Assembly: GCA_026929865.2 (NCBI GenBank)
Contig: CM049403.1
Span: 5,317,501-5,381,500, forward strand
Source of the DNA: Hyperoplus lanceolatus
Lineage: Eukaryota; Chordata; Actinopteri; Uranoscopiformes; Ammodytidae
Direction of reading: 5' to 3'
DNA length: 64,000 nucleotides
Shown in pieces: positions 48,301 through 54,550 of the stretch. The notes under the pieces were generated by a model. It made no database searches. It was not told the origin of the DNA and saw nothing but the letters and a program-made list of their open reading frames with translations. Position 1 is the stretch's first letter. The number at the start of each line of letters is the position of its first letter. A program made the translations under genes and the position numbers.

Positions 48301-51300
48301 TAAACCCATAACTCTACCTCCCTTGACTATTGTTCACACACGCTCAACTCTGAGTATCCTTAAAGCCCCTTCTCTTACCCATCTCTTACCAATTTCCGCG
48401 CTGTCCTTCCATTTCTATATCCATCCTAGACTCCTTCATCCCTCTCTGATCCGCCTCTCCCCTTTTTTGCTAAGCTAAGCCTCTGTTGTTCAAAAGTATT
48501 ATGGTATAAAGTCAGCCCTCTGAGACACACCTGATAGCTACACACTGCAATGCATCAAGCCAACATCTCGGAATTATACATTTGTGCAACATAGAGCCAC
48601 GGCGTTCAACGATAATTAAACACTACAAAAAAGGAATAAGGTGAATTGTGCACATTATATACATTTCCTATTTTCATTTAACTAAAAATATATTTAATTA
48701 AAGTCAATGTTTTCATTTTTTGAGGTTGTGTGACTACAAACAAATGTACCTTTGATGCTTCTTTTGATATATTGTAACAATGGTAGAAAAAAATAAGCTA
48801 AATAATAAAATACAGAATTAAATTATAATTATTGTAAATTAGACATTTATGAATTGCCATCAGAAAAACAGAGTTCAAATAGTTTGTCACCGAATCAGCA
48901 TTTCTCCCCTTTGACTCACAATAGACAAAATATTTCAAAAAAATAATCAAAATCAAAGCAGCAGAGACAGGGACATAATATATTTTCCGAGCCCCAAATG
49001 GCTTTTATTTATTTCCTTCTTTCTCATCTTCTTTTTGCTTTACCTATTTCACACACGCAAACTGATGTGTTAAATTGCTCGCAAGCTGTGAGAGAGTTTT
49101 ATTGATCTTAATTGTCCTGTGTCATTCATGTGAATGCAAATATGCTAAAAGTATTGTGCTACACATTATTTCGATTTGCATGGGAATAGTCAATCTCCTG
49201 AAATAAAGAATTCTTAGGGCATATGCTTTTTTGAAATAAGACAACTAGCACTTTTTTTAAGGTGTGTTTCCTTTAGCCGATTTTGCCCCCATTTACACTC
49301 AGAGTGCCCGTGTCGTGGGCACTGGGCAGATCGACTAGCTATCAGACATGAATAAGGTAAATGGAAGTGTAAATGGCTCTATGAAAGCATTTGAGACTGA
49401 GATTGATATCGATTGGTCAAAGGAGGTGGTGAACCTAGCCTGTCCCAGCAGCACCTCGTCAAAAGTTCATGCCGAACATAGAGATACACATGCAGTTTTC
49501 ACTGATTTATTATTGCATGGATCTTTCTGTTATTGACTGATTCCTTTAGTGGTTACTAAAACATTCCTTTCTAATTAAGTGATCCATTAATAATGCCATG
49601 CTTTCTTTGCAGCGCTAAAAAAAAAATCCTATTTCTGCACTTTTTTTATTTTATTTCTCTGTACCATTCCCATAATCTAACCATGTCAGTATCCACTCTG
49701 TTACAGGATATGTTCCTTATGATACAAGCAGGTGAAGTTACACTGTGGTAGCTTTTATCAGAGACTTGATCAGTTTGATCTAATGATTGATTTGTGTGGG
49801 TTAGAAGGTGGTGGGAATGAGAGCCTGTGAAAACATGGCTTGCCACTTGCCAATAAGAGCAACACATCCATGTTTTTTTTGTTAGAATATTGATATTTTT
49901 CTATCAAAGTAGACTTGCAGCTTCTGGTGCATAAGAAGCAGCCGCTGGACCGGAGCTGGGCCAAACTGGATTTGAACAAAATAGCCAAAGAAAACTTGGC
50001 TCGCAAACTGACTTGTGATCTGACCAACCAAGATGTATATATGTGCCTAAAAGAAGCAAGTAACTGTGTTTCAACCTCAGTGTCAGATCAGCAGACGTTT
50101 GTGTTGCTGCCTATCACAGCCGTTTTCCTGATACTACCTGATAGCACCACCGTAAAGCTGCTGTAATAAATACTTTTATGATAGAAAGGCTAGCGATATA
50201 CACACACTCAGGACACTTTGGGTTAAAGGGTTGTGGTAAATGCAGCATTGAGTAAATAGCTGTTTGTGGTGAGTTACTGGATTCGGTCTTTGGAAGTCAA
50301 AGTCAGTGGATACATATATGATTTAAGGAAGATAACAGTAAAGATCCACATTGATAATGTTTCACGGTGTGCATCTCAGTCCCTTCCTGAAGCCACACTC
50401 TCCCATCTCTCTTTAACAGGTCATATCTCCAGGTCCCAGCTCACTTTCCCCACGTATTCCCTCTAAACACCCAAGACCTGCCATCTTCAGAGCATCCAAC
50501 AGGTGACGGAAGCATCTGACCATATGGAGCAGCAAACATCTTTCTGCAGAGGAGGGAAAAAAAAAAACTTCAAAAATCCCCCCCCCCAAAAAAAAAGGGA
50601 AAACCCCCCTTATAACAAAAACACAGAGTGGGGCCCGGGCAACAAAGAAGTGTTTTTAAAGGGGACCTTTTTTTCTTTTTTTTTAAAAATGTGTTTATAT
50701 AATTTATTATTTTTTTTACACCAAAAAAAAATTAAAATTTGTCGGGGGGGGGGAGGGGGAAAAATTTCCTGCCATCGTGTCGTCACGATTCCGGATTTTT
50801 CCATGTATGGTAACGTGCTGCTCAGACAAGCTCCGGCCATGCCCCCACCTTCCTGCTCTCAAGAAATCTGCCCACGCACTGCTGAAATTGTTCCGGAAGG
50901 AAGGTAACCAATCACAACGGAGTGGGGTTTGCAGGAGGGGGGGGAGGGGGCAGAGAAGCACAAAGCAGAGTGTAGAGAGTTACTGCTGTGCGCGCTAGGG
51001 TGAGAGGAAGAGTGTCCCGAAAATCTACATGTTTTTTTTTTATGTGATTCGTGTCAGGTTGCTCTATAGCAGTTTTTAACAAGAAAGTAAGACCAGAAAA
51101 GTAGTATAATAGGAGATCTTTAAGGCCTTGGTTGGAGGAATCTCTAACCATATATGGGCAAAGAACCTTATTAACCTGCGTGATGGTCGGACTGCCAGCA
51201 ACGTATTCATTTAGTATGTATCCTCAGCAGATCAACCAAAACTAAAATGTCGCCAAAATAACAACAGCCTGCCTATGTGCGCCTGGCACTTCCCAAACTA

Positions 51301-51498
51301 TTGGCAAAGCTCACTCCATGGCCAAGACCAAGAAATGACACCATCATGCACAACCCCTTTTAAAAAGATGCAGAGCTGTGTGCATGCAAGGTGTGACAAA
51401 TAGAATGATAGTGGAAAAAGATGGACTTACCATATTTATTGAGGACACTGGTCCGATGCTGTTCACGAATATGTCCACATCTACAAGGGTCGGTTTGA
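13266..51498 (-). CDS. gabrg3: GABA-A receptor gamma-3 subunit gene, exons 3 to 9
   Basis: A pentameric ligand-gated chloride channel subunit of the neuronal plasma membrane. Gamma subunits assemble with alpha and beta subunits, shape benzodiazepine sensitivity and aid synaptic clustering. Seven exons join in frame on the minus strand: 51498-51431, 25909-25689, 18733-18651, 16607-16470, 16054-15902, 14156-13957 and 13544-13266. Gamma-3 rather than gamma-1 or gamma-2 is indicated by [54 protein letters not shown] and [11 protein letters not shown], and by the YWVGYLYL end. The Cys-loop, four membrane helices and stop are all present. Exons 1-2 (signal peptide and N-terminal segment) are not in the window. 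No frame-breaking lesion is seen, so the gene looks functional. Exons 4-9 occupy 12.6 kb, while intron 3 alone is 25.5 kb. Confidence 0.95.
13552..13621 (-). mobile_element. LINE 3' tail next to the exon 9 acceptor
   Basis: On the minus strand: AAAGCACTTTGAATGGCCTT, then TATATAAATAAACTTGCC with a repeated TTGCC end. This is a common fish LINE/SINE 3' terminus. It ends about seven bases upstream of the exon 9 first base, so its TTGCC repeats form part of the polypyrimidine tract and its body covers the usual branch-point interval. Confidence 0.65.
13957..14156 (-). CDS. gabrg3: gabrg3 exon 8: TM2, TM3 and start of the loop
   Basis: The acceptor TTAG/GCATAAC completes a glycine codon. The exon encodes the channel-lining TM2 ([15 protein letters not shown]), the short TM2-TM3 linker ([13 protein letters not shown]) and TM3 ([20 protein letters not shown]), then a basic stretch of the cytoplasmic loop. 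The donor is TCG/GTGGGT in phase 0, agreeing with exon 9. The loop part is much shorter than I would expect for gamma-3 in mammals, so the fish loop is probably reduced. Confidence 0.95.
14157..15901 (-). other. gabrg3 intron 7
   Basis: A 1.75-kb intron. I see no exon, recognisable element or long simple repeat in it, apart from A-runs near 14,429 and 15,568. Confidence 0.6.
15902..16054 (-). CDS. gabrg3: gabrg3 exon 7: TM1
   Basis: 153 nt, starting after ATACCAG and ending TTAG/GTACCA (phase 1). It encodes [20 protein letters not shown], the end of the extracellular domain, followed by TM1 ([19 protein letters not shown]) and the TM1-TM2 turn [11 protein letters not shown]. The [11 protein letters not shown] start of TM1 is a hallmark of GABA-A subunits. 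Confidence 0.96.
16115..16315 (+). mobile_element. tRNA-derived SINE with (AAAT)n tail
   Basis: The head carries a Pol III A box (TGGTGTAGTGGTTAGAG, near 16,125) and a B box (TTCGAATCCG, 16,181-16,190). The body reads TCTGCATGTC, then CTCTCTGCCCCATTTCAACT, ending in AATAAA-like tail repeats (AAAT, 16,285-16,312). It is the same family as the copies at 43,988-44,185 and 60,369-60,545. It sits opposite to gabrg3 inside the 415-bp intron 6 and makes up about half of it. Confidence 0.8.
16470..16607 (-). CDS. gabrg3: gabrg3 exon 6
   Basis: 138 nt, acceptor TTGCAG/ATGG, donor GCAG/GTTTGG. It encodes [20 protein letters not shown] and [20 protein letters not shown], outer beta strands of the extracellular domain, with an N-glycosylation sequon at NTT. 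The first codon (Tyr) is split with exon 5. A (CA)n run on the sense strand ends 20 bases upstream of the acceptor. Confidence 0.96.
16627..16661. repeat. (TG)n microsatellite, (CA)n on the gabrg3 sense strand
   Basis: A dinucleotide run within 55 bases of the exon 6 acceptor in intron 5. CA repeats near splice sites are known binding sites for hnRNP L, so length variation could affect exon 6 inclusion; this is inference. Confidence 0.9.
16662..18650 (-). other. Remainder of gabrg3 intron 5
   Basis: About 2 kb without a recognised exon. A LINE-tail-like piece lies near 17,750-17,830 (TTTTATTATTAGACTCAAGG followed by A-rich sequence). Confidence 0.5.
18651..18733 (-). CDS. gabrg3: gabrg3 exon 5: Cys-loop
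   Basis: 83 nt, acceptor TTTTCAG/ACTG, donor AGCT/GTAAGT. It encodes [20 protein letters not shown] followed by CPLIFSS. The two cysteines are separated by 13 residues, the disulfide loop that defines this receptor superfamily. LTINAEC with asparagine distinguishes gamma-3 from the LTIDAEC of gamma-2. Confidence 0.97.
19164..20012. mobile_element. MITE with 9-bp target duplication, end expanded into a 33-bp array
   Basis: The element begins TAGCCTGGC and ends CCAGGCTA. It is flanked by ccagagaac (19,155-19,163) and acagagaac (20,013-20,021), a 9-bp duplication with one change. Its body (CAGTCCAATCAGCGAACAGA, GTGATTGGTTGGCAGATCCA, GACACCCGTCTTCAATTGAG) matches the element at 41,790-42,405, where the terminal unit is single. 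It lies in gabrg3 intron 4. The 9-bp duplication would fit a Mutator-like source, but no transposase is present. Confidence 0.75.
19460..20011. repeat. 33-bp tandem array, 17 copies
   Basis: The unit starts AAATGAAGTACGATGG and ends GAACCAGGCT. Seventeen units fill 552 bp exactly, allowing for one unit (near 19,853) that lacks nine bases. Most copies are identical; single-base variants occur (AGATACG near 19,794, GGACC near 19,870). Because 33 is divisible by 3, long false open frames (an 11-residue repeat) arise on the minus strand. Confidence 0.95.
20022..23121 (-). other. gabrg3 intron 4, middle part
   Basis: No exon or dated element recognised. The segment 21,000-22,350 is unusually free of repeats and may be conserved non-coding DNA. 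A GGAT microsatellite lies at 22,853-22,886, followed by GATA/GAAA-type runs to about 22,930. Confidence 0.4.
22853..22886. repeat. (TGGA)n microsatellite
   Basis: Eight or so ATGGATGG units, then degenerate ATAGA units. Confidence 0.9.
23128..24579. mobile_element. hAT-like non-autonomous element with 6-bp flanking duplication
   Basis: A perfect 14-bp inverted repeat (CAGTGTTTCCCCTA and its complement) closes a 1452-bp element. The six bases cttacc sit directly outside both ends (23,122-23,127 and 24,580-24,585). CAG...CTG termini are hAT-like, but classical hAT elements duplicate 8 bp. The interior includes a nested piece at 23,677-23,840 and a block (24,130-24,360) shared with 55,610-55,850 and, inverted, 40,850-40,965. 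No transposase frame survives. Confidence 0.75.
23677..23840 (-). mobile_element. Short hAT-type MITE rich in TACTTGAGTA
   Basis: Read on the minus strand it begins near CAGAGGTGGGCAGAGTAGCC (23,837 downward) and repeats ACTCAAGTAAAAGTA, a very common fish hAT signature. Both flanks carry the palindrome GTAGGCCTAC (23,667-23,676 and 23,841-23,850), which may be the target duplication. Confidence 0.6.
24586..25688 (-). other. gabrg3 intron 4, part nearest exon 4
   Basis: Holds a short GT run (25,052-25,070). No exon or complete element recognised. Confidence 0.5.
25689..25909 (-). CDS. gabrg3: gabrg3 exon 4: ligand-binding domain core
   Basis: 221 nt, acceptor TTCTTTAG/GAATAC, donor CTAAG/GTAAGA. 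It encodes [20 protein letters not shown], the glycosylation sequon [23 protein letters not shown] and [20 protein letters not shown]. The Phe in IFAQTW corresponds to the gamma residue that lines the benzodiazepine pocket. The IWNNGK segment has Asn where gamma subunits I know have Asp (IWNDGK). Confidence 0.96.
26230..26824 (-). mobile_element. TTAA-flanked MITE, copy B (inverted)
   Basis: 595 bp between TTAA sites (26,226-26,229 and 26,825-26,828). Its ends are AGAGGACCTATTATGC and, complemented, AGAGGACCTATGATGC. It is the reverse complement of copy A at 5952-6558 along its whole length. It lies about 320 bp upstream of gabrg3 exon 4. Confidence 0.85.
28225..28490 (-). mobile_element. Truncated relative of the TAGCCTGG MITE
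   Basis: It carries, inverted, the same body as 19,164-20,012 and 41,790-42,405: GTACAGAAGGTCTGGAATCG, GTGTCTGTTGAAGTTTAAAA, GGCTGATTGGACCGGCAGAA. The terminal CCAGGCTA end is missing on the left; the right end is degraded (GGTGCCAAGTTA). Confidence 0.65.
30720..31300. repeat. Unclassified repeat fragments with a repeated palindrome
   Basis: GAATGCTGGAGCATTCACAC (about 30,941-30,960) and a second GTGTGAATGCTGGAGCA (about 30,990) lie in two adjacent similar units of about 55 bp. TGTTGCCACCCATCCCG (about 30,747) and GGGGTCTGGGGTTCCCCCCC (about 31,236) resemble DNA-transposon fragments in fish. No boundaries could be set. The 157-residue open frame at 30,415-30,888 is not supported as a gene. 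Confidence 0.3.
32040..33141. mobile_element. 1.1-kb DNA element with perfect 23-bp terminal inverted repeats
   Basis: The ends at 32,040-32,062 and 33,119-33,141 are exact inverted copies beginning GGGGAAGGTGGGGTGA. Both sides are flanked by TATATA (32,034-32,039 and 33,142-33,147), so the target duplication is TA or longer. The core GGGGTGATTTGTGCG occurs again at about 32,409 and 32,943, and inverted at about 32,928. No transposase is present. Superfamily not assigned. Confidence 0.8.
32440..32785 (-). mobile_element. LINE 3' fragment with ACTT-repeat tail, nested in the 1.1-kb element
   Basis: On the minus strand it encodes a typical LINE C-terminal piece ([15 protein letters not shown], then [18 protein letters not shown]), then a non-coding tail and a short run of ACTT units (about 32,446-32,461 on the plus strand as GTAA). 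It is 5' truncated and consists only of the last ~345 bp. Confidence 0.7.
34468..34649. repeat. 26-bp tandem repeat, 7 copies
   Basis: Seven near-identical units starting CCAAACTGAGACTGAGG and ending TCTATTTCT, embedded in a wider CTC/GAG-rich zone (34,430-34,870). Confidence 0.9.
35392..36441 (-). pseudogene. L1 ORF2 C-terminal domain fragment
   Basis: A 349-codon uninterrupted frame ending in TGA after [13 protein letters not shown]. It contains [20 protein letters not shown] and the Cys/His region typical of vertebrate L1 ORF2 tails. It is separated by frameshift from the upstream reverse transcriptase and is a relic, though its long intact frame suggests a fairly recent insertion. Confidence 0.8.
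36579..38006 (-). pseudogene. L1 ORF2 reverse transcriptase, frameshifted
   Basis: Two frames: 38,006-37,512 (fingers and palm start, ending VYQG at TAG) and 37,298-36,579 (palm with YADD, then [16 protein letters not shown] and [20 protein letters not shown]). Restoring the reading near 37,525 requires small insertions, so the enzyme is dead. The frame between 37,300 and 37,510 also contains reverse-transcriptase sequence. Confidence 0.8.
38654..39850. mobile_element. PIF/Harbinger-like non-autonomous element
   Basis: The left end reads CTCTGGGTTTTCGGTTTCAG followed by AACAGTGGATCAGCG; the right end, complemented, reads CTCTCGGTTTTCCGTTTCAG followed by GTAGCAGGTTCAGCG. These inverted, 75-85% similar ends and the GTTTCAGGTAGCTGG motif are typical of fish Harbinger MITEs. 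Exact borders and target duplication were not resolved. Confidence 0.45.
40690..41465 (-). mobile_element. hAT-like element fragment
   Basis: On the minus strand the end near 41,465 reads GGATTACTGCACGGGCACAC followed by CGGGCACAGGCCCAGGGGCC, a common fish hAT terminus. The far side carries GGGCCCCTGGGCACAAACTC. The interior shares, inverted, the CAAAGTGCACCAGATTGATG block found at 24,255 and 55,757. Borders are approximate. Confidence 0.5.
41790..42405. mobile_element. MITE with perfect 9-bp target duplication
   Basis: It begins TAGCCTGGC, ends CCAGGCTA and is flanked by gagactcag on both sides (41,781-41,789 and 42,406-42,414). The body shares CAATCAGCGAACAGAGCGAG and TGGCACTGGGCAGATCCGAT with the element at 19,164-20,012, but the terminal 33-bp unit (AATGAAGTATGATGGTCTGG) is present only once. 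Confidence 0.85.
43988..44185 (-). mobile_element. tRNA-derived SINE with 11-bp target duplication
   Basis: On the minus strand: GGGCGCCCAGTGGCGTAGTG, an A box (GTGGCGTAGTGGATAGAGC), a B box (GGGTTCAAATCC), the CCCCTCTCTCTCTGTCTCC body and an AATAAAGCTTGAAAATGCC tail. CAGATTTGCTT duplicates flank it (43,977-43,987 and 44,186-44,196). Confidence 0.9.
44862..44896. repeat. (TA)n microsatellite
   Basis: A TA run directly left of the hAT-like element at 44,903. Confidence 0.85.
44903..45653. mobile_element. hAT-like MITE with 6-bp flanking duplication
   Basis: An 11-bp perfect inverted repeat (CAGGGCTGTAC) closes a 751-bp element. The bases ctgtat lie directly outside both ends (44,897-44,902 and 45,654-45,659). 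It carries an (AAT)n microsatellite at 45,271-45,331. The tyrosine- and isoleucine-run open frames seen here are microsatellite artefacts. Confidence 0.75.
45271..45331. repeat. (AAT)n microsatellite
   Basis: About 20 uninterrupted trinucleotide units inside the hAT-like MITE. Confidence 0.95.
46380..46645. promoter_or_regulatory. Candidate conserved non-coding element
   Basis: A repeat-free stretch with a dense set of motifs resembling developmental factor sites: CCTTTGATTGTTC (TCF/SOX-like), TGTGGTTTT (RUNX-like), TTAATTGG, GGATTAATCAC and GTAATTAGAAACAA. Such islands inside long neuronal-gene introns are often enhancers. No comparison was possible, so this is a weak inference. Confidence 0.25.
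47350..47566. mobile_element. TTAA-bounded MITE-like repeat
   Basis: The left border reads TTAAAGGCATGGTCAGCG and the right border, complemented, reads TTAAAGGGATACTAAGC. The common start TTAAAGG and the interior (GATTGTAATCTAGAACAC, CACCTGTCCGTTGTGTG) match a common fish repeat style. The inverted repeat is short. Confidence 0.45.
49985..50238 (+). repeat. Repeat block shared with 56,180-56,400, with short open frame
   Basis: From 50,047 to about 50,235 the sequence is nearly identical to 56,208-56,398 (both read GCCTAAAAGAAGCAAGTAAC and end with GGGTTGTGG). The shared part holds a 40-residue open end ([20 protein letters not shown], then [20 protein letters not shown]). Upstream at 49,915 the frame continues as [20 protein letters not shown], which has no counterpart at 56 kb. 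The open frame is unidentified; I treat it as repeat-derived. Confidence 0.6.
50540..50765. other. Homopolymer-rich, possibly low-quality sequence
   Basis: Runs of A, C, G and T of 6-12 bases follow one another (for example near 50,552, 50,579, 50,589 and 50,745). The part right of 50,660 belongs to MITE copy C, where copies A and B have ordinary sequence. A consensus error or a rapidly decaying tract is possible. Confidence 0.5.
50660..51119 (+). mobile_element. TTAA-flanked MITE, copy C (degraded)
   Basis: It sits between TTAA sites at 50,656-50,659 and 51,120-51,123. From about 50,785 it matches copy A (CCGGAAGGAAGGTAACCAAT, CCCGAAAATCTACAT, GTGTCAGGTTGCTCTATAGC). The left ~120 bp are replaced by homopolymer-rich sequence. 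It lies about 310 bp downstream of gabrg3 exon 3. Confidence 0.75.
51431..51498 (-). CDS. gabrg3: gabrg3 exon 3
   Basis: 68 nt, acceptor TTCCACAG/TCAAAC, donor AATATG/GTAAGT. It encodes [20 protein letters not shown] followed by NM, the first conserved beta-strand region of the extracellular domain. Its phase agrees with exon 4. The short length is conserved in gamma subunit genes. Confidence 0.95.
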
Positions 51499-53417
51499 CT
51501 GTGGAACGAACGAGAAAAAAAAAGATTATTGATCAAGACATTCACACCACACCGCCCTCTTTTGTAAATCAAAGAAAGGCAAAGTGAAGTTGGATCAATG
51601 AGACTTTGTTGTTCTGAATCCTTTGAAGAGTGAGTGAGTAGCTGCTGTGCCATGCAGTCCTCGGGGAGAGCTGTGTGGTCCTTAATAATGATCACACATT
51701 AGTCTTCATCACATCAAACTGCTGTCATAAAACAGCCCTGTAACTGCTCTTCTTGAATGCAGCAACTAGACATAGACCATATACTGTATTCACAAATGGT
51801 CCGAGCAACAGGCCAGAGAATGCTCCGTTACTACTCCGACATTGCCAACAACTCTGTGTAGAATATCAGAGAAACATTCAGAGGAAATTCAGAGTAGTTC
51901 ACTGGTTCTCAATCCCACTCAAGGCTATCCCTACAGGTTCTGTACTCCCGCCAACTATTGTAATTACACCTGGGAACCACAGATGAATGCAATCAACTGA
52001 TAAACCAGAGAGAGCTTCTATCCCTGTGTGGACCAAGAGGAAGTGCTGTGGTGTGTGGTCTATGTGCTACCTCCAATTTCAATTGTTTTCTATCCGACCT
52101 GAAGCTACAGGGCACAAATGAAAGAAGACCAAATACATTCTGATGTTAATCAGCAGCAGATTATGTGGAAACCAGGATTAGTGCAGACTGGCAGAATCAG
52201 TACAGCTAGCGAGGAGCTAACTCATTAATTAATACCCGTGGGACGGTTGCCTTTTTTTTCTTCAATTCAACTGTTTCCTGCACAGTTCAATATAAATGTT
52301 ATTTAACCGTAGCCTTGTTAATATCCGTCTGTCTTGAGTAATATTACACAGGATTTACCCCCGGGAATTAACCTACTTAAAATGTGGGTCTTTTTATCAT
52401 CTTGATTTTGATTTTTTTATTTATTGGAAGAAGAAAGAATAAGGTGTAATTGTTTGTTTTTCAGACCAACTCTGATTAGCGTATCAGAGGGTAATGGACA
52501 ATTTGCCCTGTGTTATTGTGAGTTAAATCAAACTTCATGTGGTGGGCTGTTGTCAGTTTATAAGTAAGTCTGTTCGTTCGTACCGGGTCATTCTTGTGAG
52601 CGCAATATCTACAGATCTCACTGAGGGATTTTCTTTAAATGTGGCTGATGTTAGTTGCTAACTTCATTTGTGTCATTTGGTAATGGACAGATTTTTCTTT
52701 TGACTGGGAAGATCACCAGCAATCATAATTTGAAATCATAATGAAAATAGTCTGATAAGCCTGGGGGGATGATACATGTTAGACCTAGGGTAACCAGACC
52801 AACAACTGACAAAATACATTTCAGACAATGTTAATTATTCCACCCTCTCTCTCTAATTTGACAGCGTCTTTGCTGCTGTGTCCCTCCTGGCCAGTGCTGA
52901 GAGCTGTCAGTGAGGCTGAAGTCATATAATTTCACACATCACACACACACACACACACACACACACACCAATCGCTTCAACAGCCTGAGGAGAAAGGTCT
53001 GCCATGCTAACTGTTGCACCACATCAACACAGTGCATGTGCATCCACACCAAAATTGTAAGAATACACTTCTATTTCCTTCCTATGGTCTACTATCTAAC
53101 TCCTCCTTCCAGTCACCAAACGTTCTCTGCGATTTCATGCTCAGCGTAAAAGTCTCATTTGAAGCTTGAACTTTTTAAACGGCGGCTAAGTGACGAGTGT
53201 TCACCTTAACATAGCCGAGAGCTCCACCATCATTTCAAATAACCTGTCTTTGGGAGTCTTTGTGTCTCAGCCAATTACATCCACGGCTATCATTTTTTCC
53301 ACCTGCCAGTCTATATTCCAGCGTCGAGTTCACGTGCTAACGGATAGCAGAATGCTTCAGGAGAGTCCCTGCTGAGGCAAGTTTCTCAAAAGCTCTGTAT
53401 TCATACCCACACAACAC
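51499..53417 (-). other. gabrg3 intron 2 (start); no exon 2 found
   Basis: Searched by eye for a minus-strand exon ending in the RPDIG-type motif that precedes exon 3; none was seen here or further right. A (CA)n run lies at 52,937-52,968. No complete mobile element is evident. Confidence 0.5.
52937..52968. repeat. (CA)n microsatellite
   Basis: An uninterrupted CA dinucleotide run. Confidence 0.9.
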
Positions 53418-54290
53418 CTGGGGCTCATTTATAAAGCTTGCGGCGCACAAAAACCTTGCGTAGACGGCCAGAAATGTGCAGGAAAATGTGCGGTGACAAA
53501 CGTTGGTATTTATAAAAACATTATTTGCGGAGAAGTGTGCGTATTCCTACGCCAACTTTCGACCATGCGTAGAGCTACCGCAAGGTTTTCCTGACTCGGG
53601 GAATCAGCGACACTCAATGGCAACACCACGAAATAAAGCTCAGTCATCAGAAAAACACAGACAAATGACTGTGAAATGCTTGTCACCCAATATATTTTAG
53701 TCAATAAAATGTATAAGCTTACCTATAGTTGTGAATATATGGCTACTGTAGTCTATGGCATGCAGTTGTGATGCAGGTTGAATTAGGCCTACTTATCAAG
53801 TAGCCTAAGTCTACATGTTTTGGATATATTTTATAAATTGAATCTTATAGCGCTACTCTATAATAATATCCCAAACGTCGGGAGGTGTTACCGTGAGTGG
53901 CCAGCCGGAGAGCAAATTTTAAGAGGTGTGTAAAAAGTAGTTTTGTACAAAGTTAAGCCCAACAGATATTAATTAGAACTATATATTTCGTTAGATAAAA
54001 TCATGTAATAAATTTAGCAAATCATTACATGCGTCTCTTTCCCATAACAATTCACCCTGGAAGATTAAACTATAATCCGTTGTTGGAAATGTGTGGATCT
54101 CACGGGAAATAAACAATGCTTTGGAATAGACTACAGGCTAATGTATTATTTCACTTCTCACAACACATTTTATATAGGCCTACATATATAGTCCTACAGG
54201 TTGGCTAATACGTGATATTGCATACAGTACAAAGTTGGGCGAAACTGCTTTACAAAGACTATAACGAATGTGCCAATCATGATATGTGAT

Positions 54291-54293
<3 letters not shown>

Positions 54294-54320
<27 letters not shown>
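54294..54320. repeat. (GT)n microsatellite
   Basis: A GT run inside the outer element of the nested stack. Confidence 0.9.
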
Positions 54321-54321
<1 letters not shown>

Positions 54322-54550
54322 CCTGTGTTTGTGTGCCAGTTACTACAGCACATGCACGTCACAGGCTTTCTTCCTTCCCAGTCGCTTTCTTTGCGGCCGG
54401 TTGCCTCCCTTTTTTCCTCATGTCAGTCAAAATTCCGTGCTTATTAAGAGCGTCACCATATTAAAGAGCTATTTAGCATTCGCCATTTATGGTAGATTGT
54501 GGGATGAAACTGGGAGGTGAAGTGGGAGGACACGGGGTGGAGATCATCTG

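Larger units (their letters stand above)
25910..51430 (-). other. gabrg3 intron 3 (25.5 kb)
   Basis: The largest intron, packed with mobile elements listed separately. Stretches where I see nothing firm: 26,829-28,220 (A-rich low complexity at 27,730-27,970), 28,500-30,880, 33,142-34,460, 42,415-43,976, 45,660-47,340 and 47,570-49,980. Confidence 0.7.
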
